Source: Bordetella parapertussis
GTDB lineage: Bacteria; Pseudomonadota; Gammaproteobacteria; Burkholderiales; Burkholderiaceae_B
Direction: 5' to 3'
Assembly (NCBI GenBank): GCA_945868195.1
Contig: CAMBLP010000074.1
Location: 1-10,567 of the forward strand
Length of the DNA stretch: 10,567 bases
Shown here: one piece after another, positions 7,083 through 10,567 of the stretch
How positions within the stretch are numbered: position 1 is the stretch's first letter
Layout of the letters: each line of letters opens with the position of its first letter
Notes under the pieces: model-generated
Told to the model about the DNA's origin: nothing
What the model saw: the letters and a program-made list of their open reading frames with translations, nothing else
Databases searched by the model: none
Program-made: the position numbers and the translations under genes

Positions 7083-8471
7083 GTGTCCTCGCCCTACAAC
7101 TTTCCTCATGCCGCGTTCAAAGCCTACGATATTCGCGGCGTTGTACCCACCGCTTTAAATGCCGATTTTGCGCGGCAACTTGGCCTGGGTCTCGCAGCGC
7201 GTGCGCATGCCTGTGGTGTGACGACCCTCGTGGTCGGTCGTGATGGCAGGCTCAGTAGTCCAGAGTTGGCGGGTGCCCTGCAGCAGGGTATGCGCGAAGG
7301 CGGCATCGACACCATCGATGTCGGTGAGGTGCCTACACCACTCGTTTACTTTGCAGCCTACACCCTCAAGACGGGCTCCGGCGTTGCGGTCACGGGTAGT
7401 CACAACCCGCCCGAGTACAACGGGTTCAAAATGATGATGGGTGGCCAAACACTGCATGGCGACGCGATCTTGGGTCTACGTGACGAAGTCGCTGCAGGTC
7501 CTGCCATCGCCGCCAAACCAGGCAAAGCCTCGGCCGTCGATATCCTGACGCCCTATTTGGCGCGCGTCATCGGTGACATCAAGCTCAGTCGGCCGATGAA
7601 GATCGCCATTGACTGCGGTAACGGCGTTGCGGCAGCTGTCGCTCCAGCCCTTTTCCGGGGGCTTGGCTGCGAAGTCACTGAATTATTTTGCACGGTTGAT
7701 GGCACCTTCCCCAATCACCACCCCGATCCCGCCGACCCACACAACCTCGAGGACCTCATCCGCTGCGTGCAAACCACGGACTGTGAAATCGGCTTGGCCT
7801 TTGATGGAGACGGCGACAGATTGGGCGTGGTCACCAAATCCGGCCAGATCATCTGGCCGGACCGTCAACTCATCTTGTATGCCCGCGACGTACTCAAGCG
7901 CTGCCCGGGCGAGACCATCATTTATGACGTCAAGTGCAGCCGCCATGTCGCCGAACAAGTGCGAGCCGCGGGCGGCAAGCCGCTGATGTGGCAAACCGGC
8001 CACTCCCTGATCAAAGCAAAACTGGCGGAGACCGGCGCCCCCTTGGCTGGCGAGATGAGCGGACATGTGTTTTTCAAAGAACGTTGGTTTGGCTTTGACG
8101 ATGGCCTCTACACAGGCGCTCGTCTGCTCGAGATCCTCTCCAGAGATGTCGATCCCTCGGCGGTTCTTGAGGCACTGCCTCAGGGTGTTTCAACACCCGA
8201 ACTCAAGCTTGAAATGCGCGAAGGCGAGCCGCACGCGCTGATCAAGCGCTTGCAAAACGAAGGGGTTTTTGCGGGCGCAACCGAAATTTTTAAAATCGAT
8301 GGTCTGCGTGCGGACTATGCAGATGGCTTTGGTTTGGCGCGTGCCTCCAACACCACCCCTGTCGTCGTCTTGCGCTTCGAGGGGGATACGCCGGAAGCCC
8401 TTGAGCGCATCAAAAACGTATTCCGCGAACAACTGCTGGCGCTCGCGCCAACGGCCAAACTGCCTTTCTAA
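7083..8471 (+). CDS. Phosphomannomutase/phosphoglucomutase (AlgC type)
   Basis: This alpha-D-phosphohexomutase interconverts the 1- and 6-phosphates of mannose and glucose. It supplies mannose-1-P and glucose-1-P for sugar nucleotides used in LPS, exopolysaccharide or glycogen. With the GTG start at 7083 the protein has 462 residues, the same size as Pseudomonas aeruginosa AlgC, with site residues shifted by only one position. The N-terminus FKAYDIRG holds Arg18. The phosphoserine loop TGSHNPPEYNG has Ser106. The magnesium loop FDGDGDR has Asp241, 243 and 245. The sugar-specificity loop GEMSGH has Glu324, Ser326 and His328. The phosphate-binding loop RASNT is at 420-424. All catalytic positions are intact. 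pgi begins 30 bases downstream on the same strand, so the two probably form an operon. Whether mannose or glucose is the main substrate cannot be decided. Confidence 0.96.
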   Translation: MSSPYNFPHAAFKAYDIRGVVPTALNADFARQLGLGLAARAHACGVTTLVVGRDGRLSSPELAGALQQGMREGGIDTIDVGEVPTPLVYFAAYTLKTGSGVAVTGSHNPPEYNGFKMMMGGQTLHGDAILGLRDEVAAGPAIAAKPGKASAVDILTPYLARVIGDIKLSRPMKIAIDCGNGVAAAVAPALFRGLGCEVTELFCTVDGTFPNHHPDPADPHNLEDLIRCVQTTDCEIGLAFDGDGDRLGVVTKSGQIIWPDRQLILYARDVLKRCPGETIIYDVKCSRHVAEQVRAAGGKPLMWQTGHSLIKAKLAETGAPLAGEMSGHVFFKERWFGFDDGLYTGARLLEILSRDVDPSAVLEALPQGVSTPELKLEMREGEPHALIKRLQNEGVFAGATEIFKIDGLRADYADGFGLARASNTTPVVVLRFEGDTPEALERIKNVFREQLLALAPTAKLPF

Positions 8472-8501
8472 ACCTATTTTCTCTTCACGTTGCTGAGTCC
8501 T

Positions 8502-10067
8502 ATGCCCTCATTGTCAAACAGCCCCGCTTGGAAACAGTTTTCACAAGCTGTGCTGAGCAGCAGCGCCAAGCCTGAAGCCCTGCGTGTGATCACCGCGGCC
8601 GAACTCGAGGTGGATCTCACGACGCAGAGAAGTTCGTCCGAGCTTACCCGCGCAGCCACTGCCTTACTGACGCAGCAAAACTTTGAGCAATATCGACGCG
8701 ACCTGTTCGAGGGTGCGGCTATCAACTGGACAGAAAATCGCGCAGCTTGGCACACCGCCTTGCGCGCGCCGATTCCTCCTGAGCCCGTCGCTGAGGCTGT
8801 CTTGACTGAACGCGCGCGTTTGGTCAAATTTGTCGAGGAAGTCAATGCGCGTAACCAGTATCGTAACGTCGTACATCTAGGCATCGGTGGCAGCGATTGG
8901 GGGCCGCGTTTAGCTTTTGAGTCGCTTGCAGGTACGGGAACGCGACGCACGTTGAGATTCGCCTCGAACGTGGATGCGCACGCCATCACTGCGGCACTCG
9001 AAGGGCTGGATGCGCACGACACGCTCGTGATCATTTCTTCGAAATCCTTCACGACGACCGAGTCACTGGCCAATGCAGCTTGTGCGATCGACTGGCTGCG
9101 TGCCCATGGCGTCACTTACCCGCTCGACCACTTTGCCGCCGTGACGGCCAACCCTCAGGCTGCTCGCAATTTCGGCATCAACGACGACCGTATTTTTCAG
9201 TTTTGGGACTGGGTCGGTGGACGTTACTCGCTTTGGTCTTCGATTGGCTTGCCCATCGCGCTTGGCTTGGGTATCGACGCGCTCAATGACATGCGCGCTG
9301 GCGCGGCCGCAATGGACGAGCATTTTCTCAATGCTCCGCTCGAACACAATGCCCCGGTGCAAATGGCTTTGAGCGCCGTGGCCAATCGCAGCGTGTTGGG
9401 CTATGGTTCCTTTGCTCTCTGCCCTTACGATGCGCGTCTAGGCAGCCTTGTTCCCTGGTTGCAGCAACTCGAAATGGAATCGCTCGGCAAAGCGACTTTG
9501 CGCGACGGCTCAATACTCGACGTCCCGAGCAGCCCCGTTGTCTGGGGTATGCCTGGCACGGATAGTCAGCACACTTTTTTTCAATGGCTGCATCAGGATG
9601 GCAAGGGCGCGCCGGTCGATTTCATCCTGTGCGCAGTGCCCGATCACCGTCACACCCGACATCACCGCCTGCTGATCGCGAACTGCCTAGCACAGCGCGC
9701 GGCCTTGCTTGAGGGAAAGACTTACGAACAGTCTCTTAAAGAAGTGAGCAAAACCGAAAAGGATCTCGAAAAAGCCGCCGTGCTTGCGCATCACCACGTG
9801 CATCCGGGCGGTCGCCCCTCCACCCTCATTGTGTTGCCCAAACTCGAAGCCAGAGAACTCGGCGCACTACTCGCGCTTTACGAACACAAAGTATTTACCG
9901 AAGGTGTACTTTGGGGCCTCAACCCCTTTGATCAATGGGGCGTTGAGTTCGGAAAACGCCTAGCTGGGGATATCGAGCGACGACTCGACGCGTTAGGGAG
10001 TGATCCGGCCGTCAGTCCCTATGATCCTTCAACGGCCTATTGGGTGCGCAAACTGGCGAGCGGTTAA
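8502..10067 (+). CDS. pgi: Glucose-6-phosphate isomerase
   Basis: This cytoplasmic enzyme interconverts glucose-6-phosphate and fructose-6-phosphate in glycolysis and gluconeogenesis. I start it at ATG 8502 (521 residues). An in-frame TTG at 8490 has no ribosome binding site and adds nothing family-like, while the ATG has a short GAG five bases upstream. Family marks are LGIGGSDWGPR (126-136), SSKSFTTTE in the sugar-phosphate loop, the signature GGRYSLWSSIGLP, EMESLGK with the catalytic base Glu326, TDSQHTFFQWLHQ with His357, and GVEFGK with Lys485. The spacings Glu-His (31) and His-Lys (128) equal those of E. coli Pgi. The protein is about 28 residues shorter than the E. coli enzyme, with no active-site loss. 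It is the second gene of the mutase-pgi operon. The hairpin at 10094-10119 could also end its transcript, though without a U-tract in that direction. Confidence 0.98.
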   Translation: MPSLSNSPAWKQFSQAVLSSSAKPEALRVITAAELEVDLTTQRSSSELTRAATALLTQQNFEQYRRDLFEGAAINWTENRAAWHTALRAPIPPEPVAEAVLTERARLVKFVEEVNARNQYRNVVHLGIGGSDWGPRLAFESLAGTGTRRTLRFASNVDAHAITAALEGLDAHDTLVIISSKSFTTTESLANAACAIDWLRAHGVTYPLDHFAAVTANPQAARNFGINDDRIFQFWDWVGGRYSLWSSIGLPIALGLGIDALNDMRAGAAAMDEHFLNAPLEHNAPVQMALSAVANRSVLGYGSFALCPYDARLGSLVPWLQQLEMESLGKATLRDGSILDVPSSPVVWGMPGTDSQHTFFQWLHQDGKGAPVDFILCAVPDHRHTRHHRLLIANCLAQRAALLEGKTYEQSLKEVSKTEKDLEKAAVLAHHHVHPGGRPSTLIVLPKLEARELGALLALYEHKVFTEGVLWGLNPFDQWGVEFGKRLAGDIERRLDALGSDPAVSPYDPSTAYWVRKLASG

Positions 10068-10086
10068 CCTCTCCCCTTAAAACTGC

Positions 10087-10119
10087 AAAAAAAAGCCCAA
10101 GATTTTGCAATCTTGGGCT
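10087..10119 (-). terminator. Intrinsic terminator for minus-strand transcription
   Basis: A perfect 11-base inverted repeat, AGCCCAAGATT (10094-10104) and AATCTTGGGCT (10109-10119), encloses a four-base loop. Read on the minus strand, the stem is followed by an unbroken run of eight U (A8 at 10087-10094 on the plus strand). This is the classical form. In the plus direction the stem is followed by AAATCC, with no U-tract. It would therefore stop transcripts coming from the coq7 side, or from the predicted small RNA, and protect pgi from antisense transcription. Confidence 0.9.
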
Positions 10120-10263
10120 AAATCCACCAAAGGAGGAGGGTGGAGGAGACAACTGTGGCAAGTTCAGGAGAATGTATGCTCTCAGTGGGAGAATTAAAAA
10201 TTTGCTTGTTGTCTTGAGACACACTTGCACTTTCATTCAACACACTTATGACTGAACTTCCAT
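10087..10263 (-). ncRNA. Predicted structured small RNA with anti-Shine-Dalgarno loop
   Basis: The minus strand of this spacer looks like a stand-alone RNA gene of about 175 nt. A promoter-like sequence lies just upstream (10270-10298), and it ends in a strong U8 terminator. Inside, AAGUUCAG near the 5' end can pair perfectly with CUGAACUU (plus 10252-10259 with 10160-10167). Nested within, GUGUGUCUCA pairs with UGAGA-G-CAUAC (10215-10224 with 10174-10184, one bulged G and one G-U pair). Nearer the 3' end a CCACC/GGUGG hairpin (10124-10128 with 10139-10143) exposes the loop CUCCUCCUUU, a perfect complement of the Shine-Dalgarno core. Other CUCC stretches lie at about 10144-10148, 10167-10170 and 10187-10190. 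This is the layout of a trans-acting regulatory RNA, perhaps Hfq-dependent. No known family is recognised. The alternative is a long 3' untranslated region of coq7. Confidence 0.45.
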
Positions 10264-10269
10264 AAACAA

Positions 10270-10298
10270 ATAATAACTGAAAATCTGGTGCGGCGCAA
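10270..10298 (-). promoter_or_regulatory. Candidate sigma-70 promoter of the predicted small RNA
   Basis: On the minus strand TTGCGC (10298-10293) and TATTAT (10275-10270) are separated by exactly 17 bases. The -10 box matches the consensus at five of six bases; the -35 box has only TTG. A start about seven bases downstream would fall near 10263, just before the 5' arm of the outer stem. Confidence 0.35.
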
Positions 10299-10376
10299 GA
10301 ATCTTCTCTTTACCCTACAAAAACTAACTAAAATGACCTTTTTTGATGCACCGCAGCAACACTTTGTCCTCAGCTC

Positions 10377-10567
10377 CTAACTATTATAGGCTGTCCCCGT
10401 CATCACTTTGGCCATCACACCCATCAAGGTGCGCAACGGCTTAGGCAAAGACGCTGCACCCCTGTCTTCAGCACTGACCCGATGCTTGATTTCGTCACAC
10501 TTCATTTGCTCGACGATCGCTCTCGAGCGGGTGTCCCCCTGCGGGAGCTCCGTCAAATGACTTTCTA
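10377..10567 (-). CDS. coq7: Ubiquinone biosynthesis di-iron hydroxylase Coq7, C-terminal part only
   Basis: Coq7 is a membrane-bound ferritin-like di-iron monooxygenase that adds a late hydroxyl group to the ubiquinone ring. Only the last 62 codons lie in the window; the gene enters from the right edge and ends at TAG 10379-10377. The visible part reads ELPQGDTRSRAIVEQMK, then the iron-ligand motif DEIKH (E-x-x-H), a short linker, LPKPLRTLMG, and an ending VMTGTAY. This matches the family's C-terminus of RSRAIV-x-x-M, DE-x-x-H, a LP-x-P segment and VMT-x-TAY. The frame is open throughout. It converges on pgi with the predicted small RNA in between. The call comes from motif recall on a short fragment, so the N-terminal iron ligands cannot be checked here. 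Confidence 0.82.
   Translation of the reverse strand, partial: ESHLTELPQGDTRSRAIVEQMKCDEIKHRVSAEDRGAASLPKPLRTLMGVMAKVMTGTAYNS

Noticed and set aside
8490..8501. TTG start of pgi four codons before the ATG
   Set aside because: No purine-rich sequence precedes it, and the ATG at 8502 fits the family N-terminus.
8474..9115. A 213-codon open frame on the minus strand
   Set aside because: It is antisense to the first part of pgi, low in complexity (Ala/Ser/Arg-rich) and without family features.
10155..10217. A 20-codon plus-strand reading frame starting at GTG with GGAGGAG six bases upstream
   Set aside because: The purine-rich 'ribosome binding site' is the complement of the C/U-rich part of the predicted minus-strand RNA. 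The peptide is tiny and resembles nothing, and no promoter is visible upstream on this strand.
10087..10263. 6S RNA, tmRNA or another housekeeping RNA as the identity of the spacer transcript
   Set aside because: The length would suit 6S RNA, but I cannot see a rod closed by its two ends with a central bubble, and the sequence does not resemble the E. coli 6S RNA I recall. No tmRNA tag-coding or tRNA-like part is present.
1..10567. Mobile element, CRISPR array, prophage or defence system
   Set aside because: No transposase, integrase, terminal repeats or spaced repeat array is visible. The genes are core metabolic, repair and envelope functions in a conserved order.

Overview
The window reads as a compact stretch of housekeeping chromosome from a betaproteobacterium of the order Burkholderiales. 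The gene order TPR protein, lolB, ispE, tRNA-Gln, prs is typical of that order, and the protein sequences look closest to the Alcaligenaceae/Bordetella side. That placement is from memory of family sequences, not from a search. Base composition looks moderately GC-rich and even across the genes. I see no insertion sequence, integrase, CRISPR array or other sign of an island.

Left block (1-4437, all minus strand, transcribed right to left): a secreted tetratricopeptide-repeat protein, the outer-membrane lipoprotein receptor LolB, IspE of the non-mevalonate isoprenoid pathway, a tRNA-Gln(UUG) gene, and the ribose-phosphate pyrophosphokinase gene prs, whose last few codons lie beyond the left edge. 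Gaps are very small: a 4-base overlap, then 23 bases, then 1 base, then 59 bases. One polycistronic transcript, cut by tRNA processing, is likely.

Middle (4438-6896): mutM (formamidopyrimidine-DNA glycosylase) diverges from the TPR gene across 61 bases. It converges on an FAD-dependent 2-hydroxyacid dehydrogenase of the GlcD/D-2-hydroxyglutarate dehydrogenase family. The 154 bases between their stop codons hold what looks like a short decayed remnant of an LTA synthase/sulfatase-type gene.

Right block (6897-10567): a 186-base divergent regulatory region carries two sets of dyad or repeat sequences. It is followed by a two-gene plus-strand operon, an AlgC-type phosphomannomutase/phosphoglucomutase and pgi. 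These two enzymes interconvert glucose-1-P, glucose-6-P, fructose-6-P and the mannose phosphates, and so link central sugar phosphates to precursors of cell-surface polysaccharide. At the right edge, on the minus strand, lies the C-terminus of coq7 (ubiquinone biosynthesis hydroxylase).

The spacer between pgi and coq7 (10068-10376) is the most interesting part. On the minus strand it has a promoter-like sequence, nested long-range inverted repeats, a hairpin whose loop is a perfect anti-Shine-Dalgarno sequence, and a textbook intrinsic terminator. Together these predict an undescribed small RNA of about 175 nt. The rest of the window is ordinary core genome.
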